Positions 48,836-62,916 of a stretch of DNA of 64,000 nucleotides are shown piece by piece; position 1 is the first letter of the stretch, and each line of letters begins with the position of its first letter. The notes beneath the pieces are model-generated. The model ran no database searches. It saw only the letters and a program-made list of their open reading frames with translations, and was not told where the DNA came from. A program made the position numbers and the translations under genes. Origin of the DNA: Macropodus opercularis (taxonomy: Eukaryota > Chordata > Actinopteri > Anabantiformes > Osphronemidae); assembly GCA_030770545.1 (NCBI GenBank), contig JAUCMP010000030.1, positions 4,869,074 through 4,933,073 on the forward strand. The letters are read 5' to 3'.

Positions 48836-51800
48836 AGGTTTAGGCATGAGGGCCCTATGGTTAGGGTTAGTAGGAAGCCAAGGTTGAGGTTAAGTTGTTG
48901 CTAATGTGCCAGGTTGGGTTTAGGCATTGATGTCTACTTGTTAGATTTAGTATAAGTCCCATGTTAGGGTTTAGACAGTTTGGTCTAAGTTATTTTGAAC
49001 TAAATAGTGAGGACATATCATCAGTAGTGTACCTTAGGTTCATCGGGCGTTTCGGCCATTTACCACTAGACACCCTCCCCTAAGGGCGGCCCCCTGGGGT
49101 GATCAAGTCCCAGGGTATGTCCTCTTAGCCAATTGGTTTGTTTTAGAGGTGGCACATTAAATTTAGCGTAATCAAACATTGATTGATAGATTTAGATTGA
49201 TCAGAGTTAATTGGTTAAGTTAAGAAGGTTAATAGGTCAGAATTAAGGTTAAATTGAGTTTCTAGGTGTAAAGAGTTTAAGTTTTTCTGTCTAGGAGGAT
49301 TTGGATTCTAAGAGGTCAAAAGGTCAGGTAGGATGAATTAATATTAAGGCCAGATTTGAACTAATTTTAGTTTTCTCTCTGTCCAGTTGTTCCAGGTGGA
49401 GTCCTCTTCTTCAGGAGAGTTGAGATTTCCTGTCCAGGAGGATTTGGATTCCGGGGGTCAAAAGGTCAGGTAAGGATTTGGATTGAAATTCAATTTAGGG
49501 TTAATATTAAAGACCAGATTTGAACTAATTTCTGTTTTTTCTGTCCAATTGTTCCAGGTGGAGTCCTCTTCTTCCAGTGGGGGTTCCTCTGTCAGTCTTC
49601 ACGTGTGGTGCAGCATGTGCTGTGCATGAGCGGAGCTATCCTCCATAGAAGACTCGGCCACGTTTAAGGTCCTTGACGCCGTGGACCACCACATCCCGCG
49701 TGCTGTCCTAGTGGACCCGGGAGGGCCGTCTACTTACCCCTTGTTCAGGTTGAGATTGGTTGTTGGCACCGTTAGGTTACTCCAATCTGCCCAGACAAGG
49801 TTGAGAGGTGGGTCTCGTCTTCTTCGGTCTTGCCGTTAACGGGAGCGGGACCGGCACTCGGGGAGCTCCGGGACAAGCTGTCGCCCGCCCGGCTCGACCC
49901 GAACGTCGGCCCGCTCCCTCCCCTGAGCACCTCCCTGGTGGAGACGGCGCTCATTCTACGGTGGCTAGGGGAAAAGGGCCACCCGGGGCAGCGCCCCGAG
50001 CGGATAACCCTATCCCCGTCCCCGAGCGCTCCCTCTGGAGAACTACCAGGTTCAGCAAGCGTTGCTTCACCATCATTCCCCAGTGGAAGGCGCCCATGCT
50101 AGCAGGGTCTAGAGTAACCACCCAGGGGGAGTATTCCTGGTGGTGGAGCGTACCCCCAGCTAGTCTGGAAGCCCCCACGCTTCGACCAGGCTCCCCCCTA
50201 TGCTAACCTGTCTGCCTACCCCAAGCTGGCTAAGGAATGGTGCTCTGGAGTCGCTGCGGGTCCCTCGTAGAACTCCCTCTGGGGGTCTCTGGTGTTGAAG
50301 CTCTCAAAAGAGCTCAGAGACAGTTCTTCAGAGTCAATCTGGCAGTCTCTGGGGATCTTCAGCGCGGAGGCCGAGGTTCTCCCGGGTGTACTTGGGGGGC
50401 GATTTTCGGGGGTCTACATGTTTTGAAGCAGCGTTTTCGGTTATGGTGTCAATTTTTGCAGATGCATCATGGGTAATATGCAAATTTTAGGGGCGTGGTC
50501 TGACTTCCGGGTTAGAGTTGGCGTTAGGGTTAGGGTTAGCGTTCTCAGCTAGGGTTAGGGTTAGAGTTTTTAGGTCTGTTTTCTGAAAGCTAAGGGCTAA
50601 TTTGTTGAGTTTAGCATTGTATTAGCTGCCCCAGTCCATTGGTGTATCGTAGGTCTGATGGGTCGCCGGTCAGGGCTAGACCAGAACCGAGTTCTAGGTC
50701 TTGGGTCATTTGGACACCTAGGGTGAGGCACCTAATGATTATTGGATTTAAGTTGAGCTAATTGAATTGAAACTAGAATGGACTGATGTGGTTGTCCAAG
50801 TTCCCGGGGTTTGGTGTTCTTTTCCGTTATTTCCTCTTCATCCTTGTAGGTCTTGGTGCCACACCACGAGGAGCAGAATCGGAAAGGAGTTCCGCAGGGA
50901 TAGGAAGTGGGTGTACATCGTTATACTAACACCACAACCCCGCCGGATTAGGCGCCACCTGCATCCCTCCTCCCTCTTCCGTCCCGTGGGGGGAAGTGGG
51001 AGGTTGGAGGAGAAAAAAAGAGAAAAATAGGGGGTGAGTTCCTTAGGTGTCTTTTTCCATGGCTTTCTTCTGTTTTTTAGGTTTCCCGGGCCCTCACCAC
51101 GAGGAGCAGAATCGGAAGGGAGTTCCGCAGGGAAAGGAAGTGGGTGTACATCGTTATACTAACACCACAACCCCGCCGGATTAGGCGCCACCTGCATCCC
51201 TCCTCCCTCTTCCGTCCCGTGGGGGGAAGTGGGAGGTTGGAGGAGAAAAAAGAAAAAAGAAAAAGTGAGTCCATTAGGTGTGTTTTCCAGGATCTTCTGT
51301 CTTTAGGTTTCCCGGGCCCTCACCACGAGGAGCAGAATCGGAAAGGAGTTCCGCAGGGAAAGGAAGTGGGTGTACATCGTTATACTAACACCACAACCCC
51401 GCCGGATTAGGCGCCACCTGCATCCCTCCTCCCTCTTCCGTCCCGTGGGGGGAAGTGGGAGGTTGGAGGAGAAAAAAGAAAAAAGAAAAAGTGAGTCCAT
51501 TAGGTGTGTTTTCCAGGATCTTCTGTCTTTAGGTTTCCCGGGCCCTCACCACGAGGAGCAGAATCGGAAAGGAGTTCCGCAGGGAAAGGAAGTGGGTGTA
51601 CATCGTTATACTAACACCACAACCCCGCCGGATTAGGCGCCACCTGCATCCCTCCCCCCTCTTCCGTCCCGTGGGGGGAAGTGGGAGGTTGGAGGAAAAA
51701 TTTCATGTGTCTTCTGTTTTTTAGGTTTTTCAGGCCCTCGCCACGAGGAGCAGAATCGGAAAGGAGTTCCGCAGGGATAGGAAGTGGGTGTACATCGTTA

Positions 51801-52356
51801 TACTAACACCACAACCCCGCCGGATTAGGCGCCACCTGCATCCCTCCTCCCTCTTCCGTCCCGTGGGGGGAAGTGGGAGGTTGGAGGTACTTGTGAGTAA
51901 CTCTTTTTTAGTTTTCAGAGGAACAGGTTGTCCGATGGCTCTGGCTGGGTTAGGTGTATGAGTTTTTTCTCAATGACTCCCCCCACTCTAGTCCTTTAGA
52001 GTAGAGCAGTTTGGTGTGGAGAGCCAAGGGCAAGGCACGGGCCGACGCTTGTCACTCATGTTCCTCGATACTTGAGTTACTCTTGTGTTTTGCAGATTCC
52101 TTTATATGGTCAAAGCGTCCTCTGCAGCCCCCAGGAGGCCGTGAGACAGCTGCAAAGGGTGAGCTTTGCCATTTTTTTGGATTTGTTCCTCCTAGTTTGA
52201 TTGCTTTCGGTCTTAGAGACATTTTCAAGTTCTCCGTTTGGGATTTCAATCGTTAGGTTTAGGCACAGGGATCCCACGGTTAGGTTTAGGGGAATGCCCA
52301 GGTGAGGGATAAGGGTTAAATGAGTCGTTATAGTCCTAGTTTGGGGACTGACGGTT
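48836..52356 (+). repeat. Unit 15, standard form
   Basis: Length 3,521 bp; no private difference noticed. Confidence 0.96.
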
Positions 52357-55300
52357 AGGTTTAGGCATGAGGGCCCTATGGTTAGGGTTAGTAGGAAGCC
52401 AAGGTTGAGGTTAAGTTGTTGCTAATGTGCCAGGTTGGGTTTAGGCATTGATGTCTACTTGTTAGATTTAGTATAAGTCCCATGTTAGGGTTTAGACAGT
52501 TTGGTCTAAGTTATTTTGAACTAAATAGTGAGGACATATCATCAGTAGTGTACCTTAGGTTCATCGGGCGTTTCGGCCATTTACCACTAGACACCCTCCC
52601 CTAAGGGCGGCCCCCTGGGGTGATCAAGTCCCAGGGTATGTCCTCTTAGCCAATTGGTTTGTTTTAGAGGTGGCACATTAAATTTAGCGTAATCAAACAT
52701 TGATTGATAGATTTAGATTGATCAGAGTTAATTGGTTAAGTTAAGAAGGTTAATAGGTCAGAATTAAGGTTAAATTGAGTTTCTAGGTGTAAAGAGTTTA
52801 AGTTTTTCTGTCTAGGAGGATTTGGATTCTAAGAGGTCAAAAGGTCAGGTAGGATGAATTAATATTAAGGCCAGATTTGAACTAATTTTAGTTTTCTCTC
52901 TGTCCAGTTGTTCCAGGTGGAGTCCTCTTCTTCAGGAGAGTTGAGATTTCCTGTCCAGGAGGATTTGGATTCCGGGGGTCAAAAGGTCAGGTAAGGATTT
53001 GGATTGAAATTCAATTTAGGGTTAATATTAAAGACCAGATTTGAACTAATTTCTGTTTTTTCTGTCCAATTGTTCCAGGTGGAGTCCTCTTCTTCCAGTG
53101 GGGGTTCCTCTGTCAGTCTTCACGTGTGGTGCAGCATGTGCTGTGCATGAGCGGAGCTATCCTCCATAGAAGACTCGGCCACGTTTAAGGTCCTTGACGC
53201 CGTGGACCACCACATCCCGCGTGCTGTCCTAGTGGACCCGGGAGGGCCGTCTACTTACCCCTTGTTCAGGTTGAGATTGGTTGTTGGCACCGTTAGGTTA
53301 CTCCAATCTGCCCAGACAAGGTTGAGAGGTGGGTCTCGTCTTCTTCGGTCTTGCCGTTAACGGGAGCGGGACCGGCACTCGGGGAGCTCCGGGACAAGCT
53401 GTCGCCCGCCCGGCTCGACCCGAACGTCGGCCCGCTCCCTCCCCTGAGCACCTCCCTGGTGGAGACGGCGCTCATTCTACGGTGGCTAGGGGAAAAGGGC
53501 CACCCGGGGCAGCGCCCCGAGCGGATAACCCTATCCCCGTCCCCGAGCGCTCCCTCTGGAGAACTACCAGGTTCAGCAAGCGTTGCTTCACCATCATTCC
53601 CCAGTGGAAGGCGCCCATGCTAGCAGGGTCTAGAGTAACCACCCAGGGGGAGTATTCCTGGTGGTGGAGCGTACCCCCAGCTAGTCTGGAAGCCCCCACG
53701 CTTCGACCAGGCTCCCCCCTATGCTAACCTGTCTGCCTACCCCAAGCTGGCTAAGGAATGGTGCTCTGGAGTCGCTGCGGGTCCCTCGTAGAACTCCCTC
53801 TGGGGGTCTCTGGTGTTGAAGCTCTCAAAAGAGCTCAGAGACAGTTCTTCAGAGTCAATCTGGCAGTCTCTGGGGATCTTCAGCGCGGAGGCCGAGGTTC
53901 TCCCGGGTGTACTTGGGGGGCGATTTTCGGGGGTCTACATGTTTTGAAGCAGCGTTTTCGGTTATGGTGTCAATTTTTGCAGATGCATCATGGGTAATAT
54001 GCAAATTTTAGGGGCGTGGTCTGACTTCCGGGTTAGAGTTGGCGTTAGGGTTAGGGTTAGCGTTCTCAGCTAGGGTTAGGGTTAGAGTTTTTAGGTCTGT
54101 TTTCTGAAAGCTAAGGGCTAATTTGTTGAGTTTAGCATTGTATTAGCTGCCCCAGTCCATTGGTGTATCGTAGGTCTGATGGGTCGCCGGTCAGGGCTAG
54201 ACCAGAACCGAGTTCTAGGTCTTGGGTCATTTGGACACCTAGGGTGAGGCACCTAATGATTATTGGATTTAAGTTGAGCTAATTGAATTGAAACTAGAAT
54301 GGACTGATGTGGTTGTCCAAGTTCCCGGGGTTTGGTGTTCTTTTCCGTTATTTCCTCTTCATCCTTGTAGGTCTTGGTGCCACACCACGAGGAGCAGAAT
54401 CGGAAAGGAGTTCCGCAGGGATAGGAAGTGGGTGTACATCGTTATACTAACACCACAACCCCGCCGGATTAGGCGCCACCTGCATCCCTCCTCCCTCTTC
54501 CGTCCCGTGGGGGGAAGTGGGAGGTTGGAGGAGAAAAAAAGAGAAAAATAGGGGGTGAGTTCCTTAGGTGTCTTTTTCCATGGCTTTCTTCTGTTTTTTA
54601 GGTTTCCCGGGCCCTCACCACGAGGAGCAGAATCGGAAGGGAGTTCCGCAGGGAAAGGAAGTGGGTGTACATCGTTATACTAACACCACAACCCCGCCGG
54701 ATTAGGCGCCACCTGCATCCCTCCTCCCTCTTCCGTCCCGTGGGGGGAAGTGGGAGGTTGGAGGAGAAAAAAGAAAAAAGAAAAAGTGAGTCCATTAGGT
54801 GTGTTTTCCAGGATCTTCTGTCTTTAGGTTTCCCGGGCCCTCACCACGAGGAGCAGAATCGGAAAGGAGTTCCGCAGGGAAAGGAAGTGGGTGTACATCG
54901 TTATACTAACACCACAACCCCGCCGGATTAGGCGCCACCTGCATCCCTCCTCCCTCTTCCGTCCCGTGGGGGGAAGTGGGAGGTTGGAGGAGAAAAAAGA
55001 AAAAAGAAAAAGTGAGTCCATTAGGTGTGTTTTCCAGGATCTTCTGTCTTTAGGTTTCCCGGGCCCTCACCACGAGGAGCAGAATCGGAAAGGAGTTCCG
55101 CAGGGAAAGGAAGTGGGTGTACATCGTTATACTAACACCACAACCCCGCCGGATTAGGCGCCACCTGCATCCCTCCCCCCTCTTCCGTCCCGTGGGGGGA
55201 AGTGGGAGGTTGGAGGAAAAATTTCATGTGTCTTCTGTTTTTTAGGTTTTTCAGGCCCTCGCCACGAGGAGCAGAATCGGAAAGGAGTTCCGCAGGGATA

Positions 55301-55877
55301 GGAAGTGGGTGTACATCGTTATACTAACACCACAACCCCGCCGGATTAGGCGCCACCTGCATCCCTCCTCCCTCTTCCGTCCCGTGGGGGGAAGTGGGAG
55401 GTTGGAGGTACTTGTGAGTAACTCTTTTTTAGTTTTCAGAGGAACAGGTTGTCCGATGGCTCTGGCTGGGTTAGGTGTATGAGTTTTTTCTCAATGACTC
55501 CCCCCACTCTAGTCCTTTAGAGTAGAGCAGTTTGGTGTGGAGAGCCAAGGGCAAGGCACGGGCCGACGCTTGTCACTCATGTTCCTCGATACTTGAGTTA
55601 CTCTTGTGTTTTGCAGATTCCTTTATATGGTCAAAGCGTCCTCTGCAGCCCCCAGGAGGCCGTGAGACAGCTGCAAAGGGTGAGCTTTGCCATTTTTTTG
55701 GATTTGTTCCTCCTAGTTTGATTGCTTTCGGTCTTAGAGACATTTTCAAGTTCTCCGTTTGGGATTTCAATCGTTAGGTTTAGGCACAGGGATCCCACGG
55801 TTAGGTTTAGGGGAATGCCCAGGTGAGGGATAAGGGTTAAATGAGTCGTTATAGTCCTAGTTTGGGGACTGACGGTT
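52357..55877 (+). repeat. Unit 16, standard form
   Basis: Length 3,521 bp; no private difference noticed. Confidence 0.96.
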
Positions 55878-58800
55878 AGGTTTAGGCATGAGGGCCCTAT
55901 GGTTAGGGTTAGTAGGAAGCCAAGGTTGAGGTTAAGTTGTTGCTAATGTGCCAGGTTGGGTTTAGGCATTGATGTCTACTTGTTAGATTTAGTATAAGTC
56001 CCATGTTAGGGTTTAGACAGTTTGGTCTAAGTTATTTTGAACTAAATAGTGAGGACATATCATCAGTAGTGTACCTTAGGTTCATCGGGCGTTTCGGCCA
56101 TTTACCACTAGACACCCTCCCCTAAGGGCGGCCCCCTGGGGTGATCAAGTCCCAGGGTATGTCCTCTTAGCCAATTGGTTTGTTTTAGAGGTGGCACATT
56201 AAATTTAGCGTAATCAAACATTGATTGATAGATTTAGATTGATCAGAGTTAATTGGTTAAGTTAAGAAGGTTAATAGGTCAGAATTAAGGTTAAATTGAG
56301 TTTCTAGGTGTAAAGAGTTTAAGTTTTTCTGTCTAGGAGGATTTGGATTCTAAGAGGTCAAAAGGTCAGGTAGGATGAATTAATATTAAGGCCAGATTTG
56401 AACTAATTTTAGTTTTCTCTCTGTCCAGTTGTTCCAGGTGGAGTCCTCTTCTTCAGGAGAGTTGAGATTTCCTGTCCAGGAGGATTTGGATTCCGGGGGT
56501 CAAAAGGTCAGGTAAGGATTTGGATTGAAATTCAATTTAGGGTTAATATTAAAGACCAGATTTGAACTAATTTCTGTTTTTTCTGTCCAATTGTTCCAGG
56601 TGGAGTCCTCTTCTTCCAGTGGGGGTTCCTCTGTCAGTCTTCACGTGTGGTGCAGCATGTGCTGTGCATGAGCGGAGCTATCCTCCATAGAAGACTCGGC
56701 CACGTTTAAGGTCCTTGACGCCGTGGACCACCACATCCCGCGTGCTGTCCTAGTGGACCCGGGAGGGCCGTCTACTTACCCCTTGTTCAGGTTGAGATTG
56801 GTTGTTGGCACCGTTAGGTTACTCCAATCTGCCCAGACAAGGTTGAGAGGTGGGTCTCGTCTTCTTCGGTCTTGCCGTTAACGGGAGCGGGACCGGCACT
56901 CGGGGAGCTCCGGGACAAGCTGTCGCCCGCCCGGCTCGACCCGAACGTCGGCCCGCTCCCTCCCCTGAGCACCTCCCTGGTGGAGACGGCGCTCATTCTA
57001 CGGTGGCTAGGGGAAAAGGGCCACCCGGGGCAGCGCCCCGAGCGGATAACCCTATCCCCGTCCCCGAGCGCTCCCTCTGGAGAACTACCAGGTTCAGCAA
57101 GCGTTGCTTCACCATCATTCCCCAGTGGAAGGCGCCCATGCTAGCAGGGTCTAGAGTAACCACCCAGGGGGAGTATTCCTGGTGGTGGAGCGTACCCCCA
57201 GCTAGTCTGGAAGCCCCCACGCTTCGACCAGGCTCCCCCCTATGCTAACCTGTCTGCCTACCCCAAGCTGGCTAAGGAATGGTGCTCTGGAGTCGCTGCG
57301 GGTCCCTCGTAGAACTCCCTCTGGGGGTCTCTGGTGTTGAAGCTCTCAAAAGAGCTCAGAGACAGTTCTTCAGAGTCAATCTGGCAGTCTCTGGGGATCT
57401 TCAGCGCGGAGGCCGAGGTTCTCCCGGGTGTACTTGGGGGGCGATTTTCGGGGGTCTACATGTTTTGAAGCAGCGTTTTCGGTTATGGTGTCAATTTTTG
57501 CAGATGCATCATGGGTAATATGCAAATTTTAGGGGCGTGGTCTGACTTCCGGGTTAGAGTTGGCGTTAGGGTTAGGGTTAGCGTTCTCAGCTAGGGTTAG
57601 GGTTAGAGTTTTTAGGTCTGTTTTCTGAAAGCTAAGGGCTAATTTGTTGAGTTTAGCATTGTATTAGCTGCCCCAGTCCATTGGTGTATCGTAGGTCTGA
57701 TGGGTCGCCGGTCAGGGCTAGACCAGAACCGAGTTCTAGGTCTTGGGTCATTTGGACACCTAGGGTGAGGCACCTAATGATTATTGGATTTAAGTTGAGC
57801 TAATTGAATTGAAACTAGAATGGACTGATGTGGTTGTCCAAGTTCCCGGGGTTTGGTGTTCTTTTCCGTTATTTCCTCTTCATCCTTGTAGGTCTTGGTG
57901 CCACACCACGAGGAGCAGAATCGGAAAGGAGTTCCGCAGGGATAGGAAGTGGGTGTACATCGTTATACTAACACCACAACCCCGCCGGATTAGGCGCCAC
58001 CTGCATCCCTCCTCCCTCTTCCGTCCCGTGGGGGGAAGTGGGAGGTTGGAGGAGAAAAAAAGAGAAAAATAGGGGGTGAGTTCCTTAGGTGTCTTTTTCC
58101 ATGGCTTTCTTCTGTTTTTTAGGTTTCCCGGGCCCTCACCACGAGGAGCAGAATCGGAAGGGAGTTCCGCAGGGAAAGGAAGTGGGTGTACATCGTTATA
58201 CTAACACCACAACCCCGCCGGATTAGGCGCCACCTGCATCCCTCCTCCCTCTTCCGTCCCGTGGGGGGAAGTGGGAGGTTGGAGGAGAAAAAAGAAAAAA
58301 GAAAAAGTGAGTCCATTAGGTGTGTTTTCCAGGATCTTCTGTCTTTAGGTTTCCCGGGCCCTCACCACGAGGAGCAGAATCGGAAAGGAGTTCCGCAGGG
58401 ATAGGAAGTGGGTGTACATCGTTATACTAACACCACAACCCCGCCGGATTAGGCGCCACCTGCATCCCTCCTCCCTCTTCCGTCCCGTGGGGGGAAGTGG
58501 GAGGTTGGAGGAGAAAAAAGAAAAAAGAAAAAGTGAGTCCATTAGGTGTGTTTTCCAGGATCTTCTGTCTTTAGGTTTCCCGGGCCCTCACCACGAGGAG
58601 CAGAATCGGAAAGGAGTTCCGCAGGGAAAGGAAGTGGGTGTACATCGTTATACTAACACCACAACCCCGCCGGATTAGGCGCCACCTGCATCCCTCCCCC
58701 CTCTTCCGTCCCGTGGGGGGAAGTGGGAGGTTGGAGGAAAAATTTCATGTGTCTTCTGTTTTTTAGGTTTTTCAGGCCCTCGCCACGAGGAGCAGAATCG

Positions 58801-59398
58801 GAAAGGAGTTCCGCAGGGATAGGAAGTGGGTGTACATCGTTATACTAACACCACAACCCCGCCGGATTAGGCGCCACCTGCATCCCTCCTCCCTCTTCCG
58901 TCCCGTGGGGGGAAGTGGGAGGTTGGAGGTACTTGTGAGTAACTCTTTTTTAGTTTTCAGAGGAACAGGTTGTCCGATGGCTCTGGCTGGGTTAGGTGTA
59001 TGAGTTTTTTCTCAATGACTCCCCCCACTCTAGTCCTTTAGAGTAGAGCAGTTTGGTGTGGAGAGCCAAGGGCAAGGCACGGGCCGACGCTTGTCACTCA
59101 TGTTCCTCGATACTTGAGTTACTCTTGTGTTTTGCAGATTCCTTTATATGGTCAAAGCGTCCTCTGCAGCCCCCAGGAGGCCGTGAGACAGCTGCAAAGG
59201 GTGAGCTTTGCCATTTTTTTGGATTTGTTCCTCCTAGTTTGATTGCTTTCGGTCTTAGAGACATTTTCAAGTTCTCCGTTTGGGATTTCAATCGTTAGGT
59301 TTAGGCACAGGGATCCCACGGTTAGGTTTAGGGGAATGCCCAGGTGAGGGATAAGGGTTAAATGAGTCGTTATAGTCCTAGTTTGGGGACTGACGGTT
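55878..59398 (+). repeat. Unit 17, standard length, conversion-like change at 58402
   Basis: Sub-repeat C (58365-58511) carries T instead of A at 58402. It therefore reads GGGATAGG as in copies A and E, rather than GGGAAAGG as in B, C and D of the other units. Confidence 0.96.
57906..58929 (+). repeat. Sub-repeat cluster of unit 17 with altered copy C
   Basis: It is standard in layout; copy C (58365-58511) carries the A/E-type T at 58402. Confidence 0.95.
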
Positions 59399-62300
59399 AG
59401 GTTTAGGCATGAGGGCCCTATGGTTAGGGTTAGTAGGAAGCCAAGGTTGAGGTTAAGTTGTTGCTAATGTGCCAGGTTGGGTTTAGGCATTGATGTCTAC
59501 TTGTTAGATTTAGTATAAGTCCCATGTTAGGGTTTAGACAGTTTGGTCTAAGTTATTTTGAACTAAATAGTGAGGACATATCATCAGTAGTGTACCTTAG
59601 GTTCATCGGGCGTTTCGGCCATTTACCACTAGACACCCTCCCCTAAGGGCGGCCCCCTGGGGTGATCAAGTCCCAGGGTATGTCCTCTTAGCCAATTGGT
59701 TTGTTTTAGAGGTGGCACATTAAATTTAGCGTAATCAAACATTGATTGATAGATTTAGATTGATCAGAGTTAATTGGTTAAGTTAAGAAGGTTAATAGGT
59801 CAGAATTAAGGTTAAATTGAGTTTCTAGGTGTAAAGAGTTTAAGTTTTTCTGTCTAGGAGGATTTGGATTCTAAGAGGTCAAAAGGTCAGGTAGGATGAA
59901 TTAATATTAAGGCCAGATTTGAACTAATTTTAGTTTTCTCTCTGTCCAGTTGTTCCAGGTGGAGTCCTCTTCTTCAGGAGAGTTGAGATTTCCTGTCCAG
60001 GAGGATTTGGATTCCGGGGGTCAAAAGGTCAGGTAAGGATTTGGATTGAAATTCAATTTAGGGTTAATATTAAAGACCAGATTTGAACTAATTTCTGTTT
60101 TTTCTGTCCAATTGTTCCAGTGGAGTCCTCTTCTTCCAGTGGGGGTTCCTCTGTCAGTCTTCACGTGTGGTGCAGCATGTGCTGTGCATGAGCGGAGCTA
60201 TCCTCCATAGAAGACTCGGCCACGTTTAAGGTCCTTGACGCCGTGGACCACCACATCCCGCGTGCTGTCCTAGTGGACCCGGGAGGGCCGTCTACTTACC
60301 CCTTGTTCAGGTTGAGATTGGTTGTTGGCACCGTTAGGTTACTCCAATCTGCCCAGACAAGGTTGAGAGGTGGGTCTCGTCTTCTTCGGTCTTGCCGTTA
60401 ACGGGAGCGGGACCGGCACTCGGGGAGCTCCGGGACAAGCTGTCGCCCGCCCGGCTCGACCCGAACGTCGGCCCGCTCCCTCCCCTGAGCACCTCCCTGG
60501 TGGAGACGGCGCTCATTCTACGGTGGCTAGGGGAAAAGGGCCACCCGGGGCAGCGCCCCGAGCGGATAACCCTATCCCCGTCCCCGAGCGCTCCCTCTGG
60601 AGAACTACCAGGTTCAGCAAGCGTTGCTTCACCATCATTCCCCAGTGGAAGGCGCCCATGCTAGCAGGGGTCTAGAGTAACCACCCAGGGGGAGTATTCC
60701 TGGTGGTGGAGCGTACCCCCAGCTAGTCTGGAAGCCCCCACGCTTCGACCAGGCTCCCCCCTATGCTAACCTGTCTGCCTACCCCAAGCTGGCTAAGGAA
60801 TGGTGCTCTGGAGTCGCTGCGGGTCCCTCGTAGAACTCCCTCTGGGGGTCTCTGGTGTTGAAGCTCTCAAAAGAGCTCAGAGACAGTTCTTCAGAGTCAA
60901 TCTGGCAGTCTCTGGGGATCTTCAGCGCGGAGGCCGAGGTTCTCCCGGGTGTACTTGGGGGGCGATTTTCGGGGGTCTACATGTTTTGAAGCAGCGTTTT
61001 CGGTTATGGTGTCAATTTTTGCAGATGCATCATGGGTAATATGCAAATTTTAGGGGCGTGGTCTGACTTCCGGGTTAGAGTTGGCGTTAGGGTTAGGGTT
61101 AGCGTTCTCAGCTAGGGTTAGGGTTAGAGTTTTTAGGTCTGTTTTCTGAAAGCTAAGGGCTAATTTGTTGAGTTTAGCATTGTATTAGCTGCCCCAGTCC
61201 ATTGGTGTATCGTAGGTCTGATGGGTCGCCGGTCAGGGCTAGACCAGAACCGAGTTCTAGGTCTTGGGTCATTTGGACACCTAGGGTGAGGCACCTAATG
61301 ATTATTGGATTTAAGTTGAGCTAATTGAATTGAAACTAGAATGGACTGATGTGGTTGTCCAAGTTCCCGGGGTTTGGTGTTCTTTTCCGTTATTTCCTCT
61401 TCATCCTTGTAGGTCTTGGTGCCACACCACGAGGAGCAGAATCGGAAAGGAGTTCCGCAGGGATAGGAAGTGGGTGTACATCGTTATACTAACACCACAA
61501 CCCCGCCGGATTAGGCGCCACCCTGCATCCCTCCTCCCTCTTCCGTCCCGTGGGGGGAAGTGGGAGGTTGGAGGAGAAAAAAAGAGAAAAATAGGGGGTG
61601 AGTTCCTTAGGTGTCTTTTTCCATGGCTTTCTTCTGTTTTTTAGGTTTCCCGGGCCCTCACCACGAGGAGCAGAATCGGAAGGGAGTTCCGCAGGGAAAG
61701 GAAGTGGGTGTACATCGTTATACTAACACCACAACCCCGCCGGATTAGGCGCCACCTGCATCCCTCCTCCCTCTTCCGTCCCGTGGGGGAAGTGGGAGGT
61801 TGGAGGAGAAAAAAGAAAAAAGAAAAAGTGAGTCCATTAGGTGTGTTTTCCAGGATCTTCTGTCTTTAGGTTTCCCGGGCCCTCACCACGAGGAGCAGAA
61901 TCGGAAAGGAGTTCCGCAGGGAAAGGAAGTGGGTGTACATCGTTATACTAACACCACAACCCCGCCGGATTAGGCGCCACCTGCATCCCTCCTCCCTCTT
62001 CCGTCCCGTGGGGGGAAGTGGGAGGTTGGAGGAGAAAAAGAAAAAAGAAAAAGTGAGTCCATTAGGTGTGTTTTCCAGGATCTTCTGTCTTTAGGTTTCC
62101 CGGCCCTCACCACGAGGAGCAGAATCGGAAAGGAGTTCCGCAGGGAAAGGAAGTGGGTGTACATCGTTATACTAACACCACAACCCCGCCGGATTAGGCG
62201 CCACCTGCATCCCTCCCCCTCTTCCGTCCCGTGGGGGGAAGTGGGAGGTTGGAGGAAAAATTTCATGTGTCTTCTGTTTTTTAGGTTTTTCAGGCCCTCG

Positions 62301-62916
62301 CCACGAGGAGCAGAATCGGAAAGGAGTTCCGCAGGGATAGGAAGTGGGTGTACATCGTTATACTAACACCACAACCCCGCCGGATTAGGCGCCACCTGCA
62401 TCCCTCCTCCCTCTTCCGTCCCGTGGGGGGAAGTGGGAGGTTGGAGGTACTTGTGAGTAACTCTTTTTTAGTTTTCAGAGGAACAGGTTGTCCGATGGCT
62501 CTGGCTGGGTTAGGTGTATGAGTTTTTTCTCAATGACTCCCCCCACTCTAGTCCTTTAGAGTAGAGCAGTTTGGTGTGGAGAGCCAAGGGCAAGGCACGG
62601 GCCGACGCTTGTCACTCATGTTCCTCGATACTTGAGTTACTCTTGTGTTTTGCAGATTCCTTTATATGGTCAAAGCGTCCTCTGCAGCCCCCAGGAGGCC
62701 GTGAGACAGCTGCAAAGGGTGAGCTTTGCCATTTTTTTGGATTTGTTCCTCCTAGTTTGATTGCTTTCGGTCTTAGAGACATTTTCAAGTTCTCCGTTTG
62801 GGATTTCAATCGTTAGGTTTAGGCACAGGGATCCCACGGTTAGGTTTAGGGGAATGCCCAGGTGAGGGATAAGGGTTAAATGAGTCGTTATAGTCCTAGT
62901 TTGGGGACTGACGGTT
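59399..62916 (+). repeat. Unit 18, 3,518 bp, several one-base length changes
   Basis: All five sub-repeats are present (61427 to 62447). Seven one-base length changes occur: loss of G near 60120, gain of G near 60668, gain of C near 61522, loss of G near 61785, loss of A near 62037, loss of G near 62102 and loss of C near 62216. The net is -3. Confidence 0.95.

Noticed and set aside
60370..60675. Truncated 101-codon frame in unit 18 as a biologically distinct variant
   Set aside because: The shift comes from one extra G in a run at about 60668, within the cluster of probable sequencing errors.
61970..62266. New 98-codon minus-strand frame in unit 18
   Set aside because: It exists only because of one-base losses near 62037, 62102 and 62216 and is absent from all other units.
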